DNA of 32,439 nucleotides. It comes from Clostridia bacterium. GTDB taxonomy: Bacteria > Bacillota > Clostridia > Christensenellales > Borkfalkiaceae. The position numbers and the translations under genes were made by a program. Position 1 is the stretch's first letter. Each line of letters begins with the position of its first letter. The stretch is from assembly GCA_017887095.1 (NCBI GenBank), contig JAGHIT010000031.1, forward strand, positions 1 to 32,439, in the 5' to 3' direction. This document shows positions 6,466 to 14,953 of this stretch, in pieces. The notes beneath the pieces are model-generated. The model had not been told where the DNA came from. It ran no database searches and was given only the letters and a program-made list of their open reading frames with translations.

Positions 6466-7359
6466 GTGAAGGAAACAAAAATAGATACTCAGGACAACAA
6501 AGACGTCTTCCGCGAGATTGCGGCGGCGGATGCGGCGATCGGAAGCGGCACTGTTTCGCGTTCTTCTGCCGCGGTCATGAAAAAACCGAAGAAAAAGCGC
6601 ATGTATCGCTTTGTCAAACGCACGTTCGATATCGTCTCTTCGGGATTGGCGCTGTTGGTATTTTCCTGGCTGATCCTGCTCATCCTTCTTATTAAGTTGC
6701 TGGAAGATGCGGGGCACCCGGCATACGAGTTGGCCATTACAGAGGCGGCGGATGTGGATTCGCCCAAAGCAAAAAAAGCGCGGCGGTACGTCAATCGGGA
6801 AGGGAAGATCGTGGACTGTGTGCTGCGGCCGCGAAAAAAACGCAGGGGCGAGAAAATTTCTAGGGCGGTCATATATTCTTCCGTACGCGTCGGTAAGGAC
6901 GGAAAACCGTTCAAATTTTATAAAATACGTTCCATGTGCCCCGGCGCAGACGAAATGAAACAGACGCTCATCGACGCGGGGCTCAACGAAGCTTCACCGC
7001 CGGCATTCAAACTCAGGCAGGATCCCCGTATCACGCCGTTCGGCAGATTTTTAAGAAAGACTTCGCTGGATGAGCTTCCACAGCTATGGAATATCTTCAA
7101 AGGGGATATGAGCGTGGTCGGACCTCGTCCGCCGCTGCCGGGAGAGGTTGAGCGCTACGAGGAATGGCAAAAACATCGTTTGGACGTCAAAGGCGGGCTG
7201 CTTTGCCTGTGGCAGATACAGCATCAGCGCAACGCTCTGACGTTCGACGAATGGGTAAAGCTCGATCTCGAATACATAGAAAAGCGCAGCATATGGCTGG
7301 ATCTGAAAATTATTTTCAAAGGCGCCTATATGGTATTGTTCGATCGTTCCGGCGAATAA
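6466..7359 (+). CDS. Undecaprenyl-phosphate sugar phosphotransferase (priming enzyme, WcaJ/WbaP C-domain family)
   Basis: This 297-residue membrane enzyme moves a sugar 1-phosphate from a nucleotide sugar to undecaprenyl phosphate, the first step of repeat-unit synthesis. After a 37-residue polar N-terminus comes the family start (RFVKRTFDIVSSGLALLVFS, about 45-64) with one hydrophobic helix. The catalytic block follows: GKPFKFYKIRSM, then RKTSLDELPQLWNIFKGDMS, then VVGPRPPLPGE and KGGLLCLWQI. Between helix and catalytic block there is an extra basic stretch of about 55 residues (about 80-135) where most relatives continue directly. The start is uncertain: GTG 6466 has only a weak ribosome binding site, and ATG 6577 before MKKPKKKRM would also retain the whole family domain. 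Sugar specificity is not predictable. Confidence 0.9.
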   Translation: MKETKIDTQDNKDVFREIAAADAAIGSGTVSRSSAAVMKKPKKKRMYRFVKRTFDIVSSGLALLVFSWLILLILLIKLLEDAGHPAYELAITEAADVDSPKAKKARRYVNREGKIVDCVLRPRKKRRGEKISRAVIYSSVRVGKDGKPFKFYKIRSMCPGADEMKQTLIDAGLNEASPPAFKLRQDPRITPFGRFLRKTSLDELPQLWNIFKGDMSVVGPRPPLPGEVERYEEWQKHRLDVKGGLLCLWQIQHQRNALTFDEWVKLDLEYIEKRSIWLDLKIIFKGAYMVLFDRSGE

Positions 7360-7395
7360 TGCCGCGCTTTGCAACCAAGTCAAGGGAGAGATCTT

Positions 7396-8283
7396 ATGAA
7401 AGGAATTATTTTGGCAGGCGGGAGCGGCACGCGGCTCTATCCGCTTACAATGGTTACGAGCAAACAGCTTCTTCCCGTGTACGATAAACCGATGGTCTAC
7501 TATCCGCTGTCCACGCTCATGCTGGCGGGGATCCGCGAGATCCTGATCATTTCCACGCCGGACGATCTGCCTAATTTTGAGCGCCTCTTGGGCGACGGGA
7601 GCGAGTTCGGCGTACGCCTTGCCTATCGGGTACAGCCTTCTCCCGACGGGCTTGCGCAGGCGTTTTTGCTCGGCAGAGAGTTTATCGGCGCTGATGCCTG
7701 CGCAATGGTGCTCGGCGACAACATATTTTATGGCAACGGAATCGGAAAGTTGCTGCGCGCGGCAAAAGAGGATGCCGAGAAGCACGCCCGCGCGACGGTT
7801 TTCGGCTACTACGTCCCGGATCCGGAGCGTTTCGGCGTAGTGGAGTTTGACGCAAACGGGAAAGCGGTCTCCATTGAGGAGAAACCTAAGTCGCCCAAGA
7901 GCAACTATGCCGTGACAGGGCTTTATTTTTATCCTGCAGGCGTGAGCGCGCGGGCAGAACAGGTCAGACCGTCGGCAAGAGGGGAGCTGGAGATCACAAC
8001 GCTCAATGAGATGTATCTGAAAGACGGACTTCTGGACGTACAGCTCCTGGGCCGCGGATATGCCTGGCTGGATACGGGCACGATGGACAGTCTTGCCGAG
8101 GCGACGGATTTCGTGCGCATGGTACAAAACCGTCAGGGCATTGAAATTTCCGCGCCCGAGGAGATCGCCTTTGTAAACGGCTGGATCGATGCGGCAAAAC
8201 TGATGGCGTCGGCACAAAAATACGGGAAATCGCCGTATGGTCGGCATCTGAGAAACGTTGCCGAGGGCAGACTTATCTACTGA
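7396..8283 (+). CDS. rmlA: Glucose-1-phosphate thymidylyltransferase
   Basis: This 295-residue cytoplasmic enzyme makes dTDP-glucose from dTTP and glucose 1-phosphate, the first step to dTDP-L-rhamnose. The nucleotide-binding signature GGSGTRLYP (8-16), the substrate-loop lysine K30 in YDKPM, and the blocks [10 protein letters not shown] and [10 protein letters not shown] are all present. Length matches the family. The ATG at 7396 follows GGGAGAG with a 5-base spacing. It is first in rmlA-rmlB-rmlD-rmlC, and the complete pathway is encoded here. Confidence 0.97.
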   Translation: MKGIILAGGSGTRLYPLTMVTSKQLLPVYDKPMVYYPLSTLMLAGIREILIISTPDDLPNFERLLGDGSEFGVRLAYRVQPSPDGLAQAFLLGREFIGADACAMVLGDNIFYGNGIGKLLRAAKEDAEKHARATVFGYYVPDPERFGVVEFDANGKAVSIEEKPKSPKSNYAVTGLYFYPAGVSARAEQVRPSARGELEITTLNEMYLKDGLLDVQLLGRGYAWLDTGTMDSLAEATDFVRMVQNRQGIEISAPEEIAFVNGWIDAAKLMASAQKYGKSPYGRHLRNVAEGRLIY

Positions 8284-8293
8284 GGAGAAAACT

Positions 8294-9316
8294 ATGACGA
8301 TCGTTGTAACGGGCGGAGCGGGGTTTATCGGAAGCAATTTTATTTTCCATATGCTGAGATCCCATCCGGATTACCGCATTGTGTGTTTGGACAAACTGAC
8401 TTACGCGGGCAATCTGTCTACGCTGGCAAGCGTGATGGATCACCCGAATTTCCGCTTTGTAAAGCTGGACATCTGCGATCGGGAGGGCGTTTTCAGGCTT
8501 TTTGAAGAGGAGCATCCCGACATGGTGGTCAATTTTGCGGCGGAGAGCCACGTGGACAGAAGCATCGAGGATCCCGGCGTCTTCCTTCAGACCAACATCA
8601 TCGGAACGGCGACGCTCATGGACGCCTGCCGCAAGTACGGGATCGGGAGATATCATCAGGTGTCTACGGACGAAGTCTACGGCGATCTGCCGCTTGACAG
8701 GCCCGATCTGTTCTTCACGGAGACGACGCCGCTGCATACTTCCAGCCCCTACTCCTCGTCCAAAGCGTCGGCAGACCTGCTTGTGCTCGCGTATCACAGG
8801 ACGTACGGGCTGCCCGTAAGCATATCGCGCTGTTCGAACAATTACGGTCCTTACCACTTTCCGGAAAAGCTGATCCCGCTCATGATCATCAATGCTTTGG
8901 CGGATAAGCCGCTGCCCGTGTACGGTACGGGGGAAAATGTGCGTGACTGGCTGTATGTGGAGGATCACTGCAGGGCGATCGATCTGATCATACACCGGGG
9001 AAGGGTCGGCGAGGTATATAACGTCGGCGGACACAACGAGATGAGGAATATCGATATCGTCAGACTCATCTGCAGGGAATTGGGAAAACCCGAGAGCCTG
9101 ATTACCTATGTTGCCGACCGCAAGGGGCACGACATGCGGTATGCGATCGATCCTGCGAAGATCCACGCGGAACTCGGCTGGCTGCCCGAAACAAAGTTTG
9201 CGGACGGGATCAAAAAGACCATCCGTTGGTACCTCGACAACCGCAGCTGGTGGGAAGAAATTGTTTCGGGCGAGTATCAGAACTATTATCGGCAGATGTA
9301 CGGAAACAGGAAATGA
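8294..9316 (+). CDS. rmlB: dTDP-glucose 4,6-dehydratase
   Basis: This 340-residue NAD-dependent extended short-chain dehydrogenase converts dTDP-glucose to the 4-keto-6-deoxy sugar. GGAGFIG (7-13) binds NAD. T125-D126-E127 in STDEVYGD and Y153/K157 in YSSSK form the known catalytic set. [20 protein letters not shown] is the usual substrate region. A good ribosome binding site (GAGGAG) lies 7 bases before the ATG. Its stop overlaps the start of rmlD (ATGA), so the two are coupled. Confidence 0.97.
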   Translation: MTIVVTGGAGFIGSNFIFHMLRSHPDYRIVCLDKLTYAGNLSTLASVMDHPNFRFVKLDICDREGVFRLFEEEHPDMVVNFAAESHVDRSIEDPGVFLQTNIIGTATLMDACRKYGIGRYHQVSTDEVYGDLPLDRPDLFFTETTPLHTSSPYSSSKASADLLVLAYHRTYGLPVSISRCSNNYGPYHFPEKLIPLMIINALADKPLPVYGTGENVRDWLYVEDHCRAIDLIIHRGRVGEVYNVGGHNEMRNIDIVRLICRELGKPESLITYVADRKGHDMRYAIDPAKIHAELGWLPETKFADGIKKTIRWYLDNRSWWEEIVSGEYQNYYRQMYGNRK

Positions 9317-10233
9317 AGATCTTTGTAACAGGCGTCAACGGACAGCTCGGACATGACGTCGTCAACGAACTTGTTGCGCGCGGACACGAGGCGGTCGGAA
9401 GCGATATTTCCGGGGAATATCTCGGCGTCCCCGACGGCAGCGCAGTCACGGCGGCGCCCTATGTGCGGCTGGATATCACGCGCGGAGAAGAGGTGCATGC
9501 CGTCATCGGAAAAATCCGTCCGGACGCAGTCATCCATTGTGCGGCATGGACGGCGGTCGATGCTGCGGAAGAGGAGGAAAACATTCCCGTTGTCCGCGCG
9601 GTCAATGTGGACGGTACGAAACATATTGCGGATGCCTGCAGAGAATTCGGCGCTAAAATGATGTATCTCTCTACGGATTATGTCTTTGACGGACAGGGAT
9701 CGGAGCCATGGAAACCGGATTGCAGAGATTACCGTCCGCTGTGCGTGTACGGGCAGACCAAGCTGGAAGGAGAGCTTGCCGTCGCAAATACGCTGGACAA
9801 ATATTTCATTGTGCGCATTGCGTGGGTATTCGGGAAGAACGGAAAAAATTTTGTCAGGACAATGCTGAATGTCGGGAAAAAGTATCCTGCGGTGCGCGTG
9901 GTAAACGATCAGATCGGTACACCGACCTACACCTTCGACCTCGCGAGGCTGCTTGCGGATATGATCGAGACAGATCGATACGGCTATTATCATGCGACCA
10001 ACGAAGGCGGCTACATCAGCTGGTATGATTTCGCTTGCGAAATTTTTCGCCGGGCGGGATATTCGACGGAAGTCATTCCCGTGACGACGGCAGAATACGG
10101 ACTTTCCAAAGCCGTGCGTCCCTTTAACAGCCGCCTGGACAAGAAAAAACTCGCTGAAAGCGGATTTACGCCTCTGCCCGTCTGGCAGGATGCGCTGGCA
10201 AGATATCTCAAGGAGATCGGAAATGCAGATTAA
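9313..10233 (+). CDS. rmlD: dTDP-4-dehydrorhamnose reductase
   Basis: This 306-residue enzyme is the last of the dTDP-L-rhamnose pathway and reduces the 4-keto group with NAD(P)H. It has the Rossmann motif GVNGQLG (7-13), STDYVFDG, the catalytic Y146/K150 in YGQTK, and the late substrate block around [14 protein letters not shown]. At 306 residues it is slightly longer than the roughly 285-residue norm, from extra residues between the Rossmann motif and [10 protein letters not shown]. It overlaps rmlB by four bases and rmlC by eleven. Confidence 0.96.
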   Translation: MKIFVTGVNGQLGHDVVNELVARGHEAVGSDISGEYLGVPDGSAVTAAPYVRLDITRGEEVHAVIGKIRPDAVIHCAAWTAVDAAEEEENIPVVRAVNVDGTKHIADACREFGAKMMYLSTDYVFDGQGSEPWKPDCRDYRPLCVYGQTKLEGELAVANTLDKYFIVRIAWVFGKNGKNFVRTMLNVGKKYPAVRVVNDQIGTPTYTFDLARLLADMIETDRYGYYHATNEGGYISWYDFACEIFRRAGYSTEVIPVTTAEYGLSKAVRPFNSRLDKKKLAESGFTPLPVWQDALARYLKEIGNAD

Positions 10234-10816
10234 AGTGGAAAAGGACGTCGGCGGAATTCGGGGACTTTGCGTCATTACGCCCGCCGTACACGGAGACCGG
10301 CGCGGTTATTTCATGGAGACATACAGTTTGCGCGACATGGAAGAAGCGGGCTTGAAGATCACGTTTGTGCAGGACAATCAGTCGCAGAGCTACAAGGGAG
10401 TGCTGCGCGGATTGCATTATCAGATCAATTTTCCGCAGACCAAGTTGGTGCGCGTCATCAAAGGCGCCGTTTTTGATGTTGCGGTAGATATCAGAAGGGG
10501 AAGCGCCACCTATGGAAAGTGGTATGGCGTGGAGCTGACCGCAGAAAACAAAAAGCAGTTTCTCATTCCGCGCGGGTTCGCGCACGGATTTTTGGTGAGA
10601 TCGGACGTTGCGGAATTTTGTTATAAGTGCGATGATTTTTATCATCCGGGAGACGAAGGGGGGCTTGCGTGGAACGATCCCGCCATCGGCATCGATTGGG
10701 GGGTCTCCGGCGTGTATCGCGGCACCGCTTCGGCGCAGGGCTATACCATGCCCGACGGGACGCCGCTCCTGCTCTCCGAAAAGGACGAAAAGTGGCAGGG
10801 GCTGGCGCAGGAATAA
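10223..10816 (+). CDS. rmlC: dTDP-4-dehydrorhamnose 3,5-epimerase
   Basis: This 197-residue cupin-fold enzyme epimerises C3 and C5 of the keto sugar between the RmlB and RmlD steps. The catalytic histidine H65 in VLRGLHYQ and the tyrosine Y134 in FCYKCDDFYHP are both in place, and the family blocks RGYFMETY and PRGFAHGF are seen. The ATG at 10223 lies inside the end of rmlD, with AAGGAG at 10210-10215 as ribosome binding site. Confidence 0.96.
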   Translation: MQIKVEKDVGGIRGLCVITPAVHGDRRGYFMETYSLRDMEEAGLKITFVQDNQSQSYKGVLRGLHYQINFPQTKLVRVIKGAVFDVAVDIRRGSATYGKWYGVELTAENKKQFLIPRGFAHGFLVRSDVAEFCYKCDDFYHPGDEGGLAWNDPAIGIDWGVSGVYRGTASAQGYTMPDGTPLLLSEKDEKWQGLAQE

Positions 10817-10852
10817 AAGGATGCGCTACCTTAGCGAAAGAGGACGGCGAAT

Positions 10853-11962
10853 ATGAGGATCGTAATGGTGGGACAGAAATATGTGCCATCGCGCGAGGGC
10901 GGCGTGGAGATCGTGGTGGAGGAGCTTGCAACGCGGATGGCGGCACACGGCAACGATGTGACGATTCTCAATCGCAGGCGTGCGGGGTACGGTCCCGTTA
11001 CCAACTATAAGGGCTGTAAGATCGAAACGGTTTTTACCGTCAATCGGCGCGCTTTGGACGCCATCGTGTATGCTTTCTTTGCAACGCTCAGAGTCAGGAA
11101 GATGCTGAAAAAGAAGCAGGTGGATATCGTGCATTATCATGCCGAAGGTCCATGCTTCTTTTTGAATTTATTGCCGAAAAAGAATAAACGACCCGGGACA
11201 AAGTTGGTCGTAACCATTCACGGGCTGGACTGGCAGCGGGGAAAATGGGGCGGGGCGGCTTCGCGCATCCTGCATGCGGGCGAGCGGCGTGCTGTCGAAT
11301 ATGCGGATGAAATCATCGTCCTGTCCCGCAATGTCCAGCGATACTTCCGGGAGATATATCACCGTACGGTGAAATATATTCCCAACGGCGTCAGTGCGCC
11401 TGAACTGCGCGAGGCGGACATCATCAGGCGAAAGTACGGATTGGGAATGAATGATTATGTTTTGTTCCTTGCCCGCATTGTTCCCGAAAAGGGGCTGCAG
11501 TACCTGATTCCGGCGTGGAAGAAGGCGGTACAACAGACGGGTACGCGCAAAAAGCTGGTCATTGCGGGCGGACCGTCGCACAGCGAAGGATTTTATGAGG
11601 AGATCTGCAGGGCGGTGAAGGACGACGATACTATTCTCATGACAGGCTTCGTACAGGGGCAGGAACTGCAGGAATTGTATTCCAATGCCTATCTCTATGT
11701 GCTTCCGTCAGATATCGAGGGCATGCCGATGAGTCTGCTGGAGGCGCTTTCCTACGGAAATGTCTGTCTGGTTTCGGATATTCCGGAAAACACGGAGATC
11801 ATCAATGAAGATTGTTATGTGTTCAAGCGCGGAGACGTGGACAGGCTGCGGCATCAGCTCAAAAAATTGCTGAATCTCAATCTTCGCACCCACAGCAACA
11901 TGGTCATCCCTTATACCTGGCAGGAGGTCGTCCGCCAGACCCTGGAGCTCTATACGAGATAA
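10853..11962 (+). CDS. GT4-family glycosyltransferase (possible rhamnosyltransferase)
   Basis: This 369-residue GT-B enzyme has the N-terminal glycine-rich acceptor loop (QKYVPSREGGVEIVVEEL) and the C-terminal donor-binding EX7E motif E289-GMPMSLL-E297. LFLARIVPEKGLQYLI opens the second domain. No signal peptide is present; it acts at the inner membrane face on lipid-linked intermediates. The N-terminus resembles GT4 enzymes that follow rml genes in Gram-positive rhamnan and capsule loci, so rhamnose as donor is a reasonable guess but not shown. A 36-base gap after rmlC contains AGAGGA as ribosome binding site. Confidence 0.9.
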   Translation: MRIVMVGQKYVPSREGGVEIVVEELATRMAAHGNDVTILNRRRAGYGPVTNYKGCKIETVFTVNRRALDAIVYAFFATLRVRKMLKKKQVDIVHYHAEGPCFFLNLLPKKNKRPGTKLVVTIHGLDWQRGKWGGAASRILHAGERRAVEYADEIIVLSRNVQRYFREIYHRTVKYIPNGVSAPELREADIIRRKYGLGMNDYVLFLARIVPEKGLQYLIPAWKKAVQQTGTRKKLVIAGGPSHSEGFYEEICRAVKDDDTILMTGFVQGQELQELYSNAYLYVLPSDIEGMPMSLLEALSYGNVCLVSDIPENTEIINEDCYVFKRGDVDRLRHQLKKLLNLNLRTHSNMVIPYTWQEVVRQTLELYTR

Positions 11963-11964
11963 AG

Positions 11965-13179
11965 ATGAAAATTCTTTTGGTCAACAAGTTCCATTACATA
12001 AAAGGCGGTTCGGAGCGCTACTATTTCACGCTTGCCGAAGCGTTTCGGCAAGCCGGGCACGAAGTCGTTTTTTTTGCAATGCGGGACGAAAAAAATCTAC
12101 CCTGTGCGCAGGAAAAGTATTTTGTTTCCAACGCTTCGGTCAAGGGCGGCATCAAAAGCAAACTCAACATGGTGTTGCATATCGCCTATTCCAAGGAGGC
12201 GTATAAAAAAATGAGGGCGCTCCTTGCCGCGGAACGTCCCGATCTTATTCTTTTGAATCTGGTGCACAAGCAGATAACGCTCTCTGTTCTGGATGCGATC
12301 AGGGAATACGATGCGAATCTTCCCGTCTTTTGGACGATGCACGACCTTATCGCCGTCTGTCCCGCATACACCATGCTGGACGGAAACGGAAACATCTGCG
12401 AGAAGTGCCTGCACGGAGACTACAAAAACTGTGTCAGAAATAAATGCGTCAAAGGTTCTAAACTGATGAGCATGCTCTCGGCGTACGAGGCAAACTATAT
12501 CCGCAAAAAACATTGGTACGACAAAGTGGACGTCTTTCTCTGTCCTTCTGAATTTTACAGGGATAAGCTGACGGAGGCGCAGTTCACAAAGTCCCGGATC
12601 GTTTGCCTGCGTAATCCGCTTCCGCCGGATACCGTGTATGAACTTTGCCGCGAGGAAGACGGTTACGCGCTGTATTTCGGGCGTCTATCGCCGGAAAAGG
12701 GCGTCAGAACGCTCATCGATGCAGCCGTCAAAGCGAACGTCAGGCTGATCGTCCTCGGCACAGGACCAAGCGAAGCGGAATTGAAAACATATGCCAAAGA
12801 TAAACAGAATATCGAATTTAAGGGCTTTTTACAGGGAAAAGAGCTGCGGGATCTCATCCGAAGAGCACGATGCGTGGCGCTGCCTTCCGAATGGTATGAG
12901 AACGGACCGTACAGCGCGATGGAGGCAATGGCGTCCGGAAAGCCGCTCATTGTGTCCGATAGGGGCGGGCTGCCCGAACTCGTCGAGAACGGCGTCAACG
13001 GCTATGTCTTTCGGGAGAAGGGAGAGCTTTCGGACAAATTAAAACAGCTCATGACGTTGTCCGAAGATGAGTACGACAGGATGTGCAAAAACTCGTTGGA
13101 ACGCGCAAAGAAGCTCTTTGATCCCGTGCAATATGTCGGTCGGGTGATCGCACTCTATCGTAATGTCAGGAAAGGATAA
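11965..13179 (+). CDS. GT4-family glycosyltransferase with cysteine cluster
   Basis: This 404-residue GT-B glycosyltransferase begins MKILLVNKFHYIKGGSERY, a GT4 start with the acceptor-side glycine loop. The donor-binding motif is E312-NGPYSAM-E320, followed by ASGKPLIVSD. Between the domains, after TMHDLIAVCPAYTML, is a cluster CEKCLHGDYKNCVRNKC (about residues 148-166), whose four cysteines recur in a subgroup of this family and could bind a metal. The start follows the previous stop by two bases, so translation is likely coupled. Sugar and linkage are unknown. Confidence 0.9.
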   Translation: MKILLVNKFHYIKGGSERYYFTLAEAFRQAGHEVVFFAMRDEKNLPCAQEKYFVSNASVKGGIKSKLNMVLHIAYSKEAYKKMRALLAAERPDLILLNLVHKQITLSVLDAIREYDANLPVFWTMHDLIAVCPAYTMLDGNGNICEKCLHGDYKNCVRNKCVKGSKLMSMLSAYEANYIRKKHWYDKVDVFLCPSEFYRDKLTEAQFTKSRIVCLRNPLPPDTVYELCREEDGYALYFGRLSPEKGVRTLIDAAVKANVRLIVLGTGPSEAELKTYAKDKQNIEFKGFLQGKELRDLIRRARCVALPSEWYENGPYSAMEAMASGKPLIVSDRGGLPELVENGVNGYVFREKGELSDKLKQLMTLSEDEYDRMCKNSLERAKKLFDPVQYVGRVIALYRNVRKG

Positions 13180-13183
13180 AAAA

Positions 13184-14356
13184 ATGGCAGGAAAAAAACT
13201 GAACGGAACGGTGATCGTGACCTATCGCTGCAATGCGCGCTGCACAATGTGCAACCGCTATAAGGCGCCGTCACGTCCGGAGGAAGAGCTGTCCGTCGAG
13301 ACCATCAAAAAGCTCCCTGAAATGTACTTTACCAATGTCACGGGCGGCGAGCCTTTCATTCGTCAGGATCTCAAGGATATCGTGCGCGAACTGTATAAAA
13401 AGAGTGACCGCATCGTCATCTCCACGAACGGATTCTTTACAGACCGCATCCTCGAGCTGTGCAGGGAATTCCCGCAGATCGGCATCCGCATTTCCATCGA
13501 GGGTTTGGAACAGACCAATAACGAGATCAGAGGACTGCAGGATGGCTTTAACCGCGGCTATACGACGCTCAAAAAGCTGGTCGAGATGGGCATGAAGGAC
13601 GTCGGCTTCGGTATGACCGTGCAGGACAGGAATGCGGCCGATCTGGTTCCGCTGTATCTTTTATCAAATCAGATGCAGATGGAGTTTGCAACGGCTTCTT
13701 TACATAACAGCTTCTATTTTGTGGAGGCAAAGAATATCATTCACGACCGTCCGATGGTCGCGCAGAACTTTGAAAACCTCATTAACGAACTTCTCAATTC
13801 CAACAGTCCGAAGAAGTGGTTCCGCGCGTACTTCAACCACGGACTCATCAATTATATCTACGGGCAGAGGCGTCTGTTGCCCTGTGACATGAGTTTTGAT
13901 ACCTTCTTTATCGATCCCTACGGCGACGTGATGCCGTGCAACGGGACAAAGGATAAGGAGGTCATGGGAAATCTCAACGATCAGACGTGGGAGGAACTCT
14001 GGAGCAGTCCCGCAGCGGAGAGCGTGCGCAGAAAGGTGCGCTGCTGCGATCGGAATTGCTGGATGATCGGCTCCGTATCGCCCGCGATGCGCAAATATAT
14101 CTGGAAACCGACCTGGTGGGTCATCCGCCATAAGTTCCTGCGTTTCTTCAAAAAGAAGAAGTACAGCATGTACGAACTCAAGATCGTGCGCGACTACCGC
14201 GACGGCAAAGTGACCAAGGAGGAACTGGATAAACTTTCAACGTGCGATTTGAATGCCGTTATCAATGACGGGCTTTCCGAGGCGTCCAAGGAACAGCTTG
14301 CACATAAGACCGGCGAGGAGATCGTTGACGCGGACATCAGGGGGCAGATGGAGTAA
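13184..14356 (+). CDS. Radical SAM protein with SPASM-like C-terminal domain
   Basis: This 390-residue protein carries the radical SAM [4Fe-4S] motif C16-x3-C20-x2-C23 and the GGEP motif of SAM binding (TGGEPFIR). Auxiliary-cluster cysteines lie at C234, C252, C287, C288 and C292 (DPYGDVMPCNGT is the typical SPASM region). After the last cysteine comes a basic, tryptophan-rich amphipathic stretch, WKPTWWVIRHKFLRFFKKKK, that may hold the protein to the membrane, then about 65 polar residues. ATG 13184 has AGGAAAGG before it; ATG 13163 would also be in frame. SPASM proteins act on peptides, but some radical SAM enzymes act on sugars or lipids; here the setting suggests a glycan or lipid-linked sugar. 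The substrate is unknown. Confidence 0.88.
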   Translation: MAGKKLNGTVIVTYRCNARCTMCNRYKAPSRPEEELSVETIKKLPEMYFTNVTGGEPFIRQDLKDIVRELYKKSDRIVISTNGFFTDRILELCREFPQIGIRISIEGLEQTNNEIRGLQDGFNRGYTTLKKLVEMGMKDVGFGMTVQDRNAADLVPLYLLSNQMQMEFATASLHNSFYFVEAKNIIHDRPMVAQNFENLINELLNSNSPKKWFRAYFNHGLINYIYGQRRLLPCDMSFDTFFIDPYGDVMPCNGTKDKEVMGNLNDQTWEELWSSPAAESVRRKVRCCDRNCWMIGSVSPAMRKYIWKPTWWVIRHKFLRFFKKKKYSMYELKIVRDYRDGKVTKEELDKLSTCDLNAVINDGLSEASKEQLAHKTGEEIVDADIRGQME

Positions 14357-14362
14357 AGAGGA

Positions 14363-14953
14363 ATGAACAAAGAACTGAAGAAGATCATTCAATCGGACTT
14401 CTTCCGCTATTACGGTGAAGGGGGGGGGTACCACTTTATGTGGTCTCTGCTCAACCACAGCCTGAAATGTATTGTGACCTATCGTAAGGCGAATTACTAT
14501 GCAAAGCATAATAAATTGCTGTACTTATACTATACATATCGGCTGAAAATTTTGGATAAAAAGTACGCCTTTCATATCCCCGTTAAGACGGAGATCGGCG
14601 AAGGTTTCTTTATCGGGCACAACGGACCGATCATCATTAACACGAAAGCGAAGATCGGAAAAAACTGCAATATTGCAACCGGGGTGACGATCGGGCGGGA
14701 AAACCGCGGCAAGCGTGAAGGGGCGCCAACGATCGGGAATAAGGTATGGATCGGCACAAATGCCGTTGTCGTCGGAAAAGTAACGATAGGCGACAATGTG
14801 TTGATTGCACCAAATGCGTATGTCAATTTCGATGTTCCGAGCAACAGCATTGTCATCGGCAATCCCGGCAAGATCATTGAAAACCGTCCCGACGCAACAC
14901 AGGGGTATTGTCATAATTTGTTCGCTGTAAGTTCGTCGGAAAATAGTTGTTGA
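14363..14953 (+). CDS. Hexapeptide-repeat acyltransferase (CysE/LbH family)
   Basis: This 196-residue left-handed beta-helix transferase resembles serine acetyltransferase. Hexapeptide turns run from about 75 to 175 (IGEGFFIGHNGPIIIN, IGKNCNIATGVTIGRE, IGNKVWIGTNAVVVG, IGDNVLIAPNAYVN). The helical N-terminus (1-70) is shorter than that of CysE, as in surface-polysaccharide O-acetyltransferases. In this locus O-acetylation of a sugar is most likely. Codons 20-22 are GGG GGG GGG within an uninterrupted run of nine G's (14420-14428); gain or loss of one base would truncate the protein within about 20 codons. GC falls from here on compared with the rml genes. Confidence 0.85.
   Translation: MNKELKKIIQSDFFRYYGEGGGYHFMWSLLNHSLKCIVTYRKANYYAKHNKLLYLYYTYRLKILDKKYAFHIPVKTEIGEGFFIGHNGPIIINTKAKIGKNCNIATGVTIGRENRGKREGAPTIGNKVWIGTNAVVVGKVTIGDNVLIAPNAYVNFDVPSNSIVIGNPGKIIENRPDATQGYCHNLFAVSSSENSC
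14420..14428 (+). repeat. G9 homopolymer inside the acyltransferase gene
   Basis: Nine consecutive G's occur at codons 20-22. Inserting one G leads to TAA after 19 further codons, and deleting one leads to TGA after about 12. Elsewhere in the window G runs reach only six, apart from the second G9 at 18243-18251. Confidence 0.95.

Noticed and set aside
7084-8337. Open frame of 417 codons on the minus strand opposite rmlA
   Set aside because: It mirrors well-supported sense genes, has no ribosome binding site and shows a low-complexity basic composition.
10658-10702. G6 runs in rmlC as further phase-variation tracts
   Set aside because: Runs of six G's occur in several genes of the window, including regulatory ones, and are too short to be compelling.
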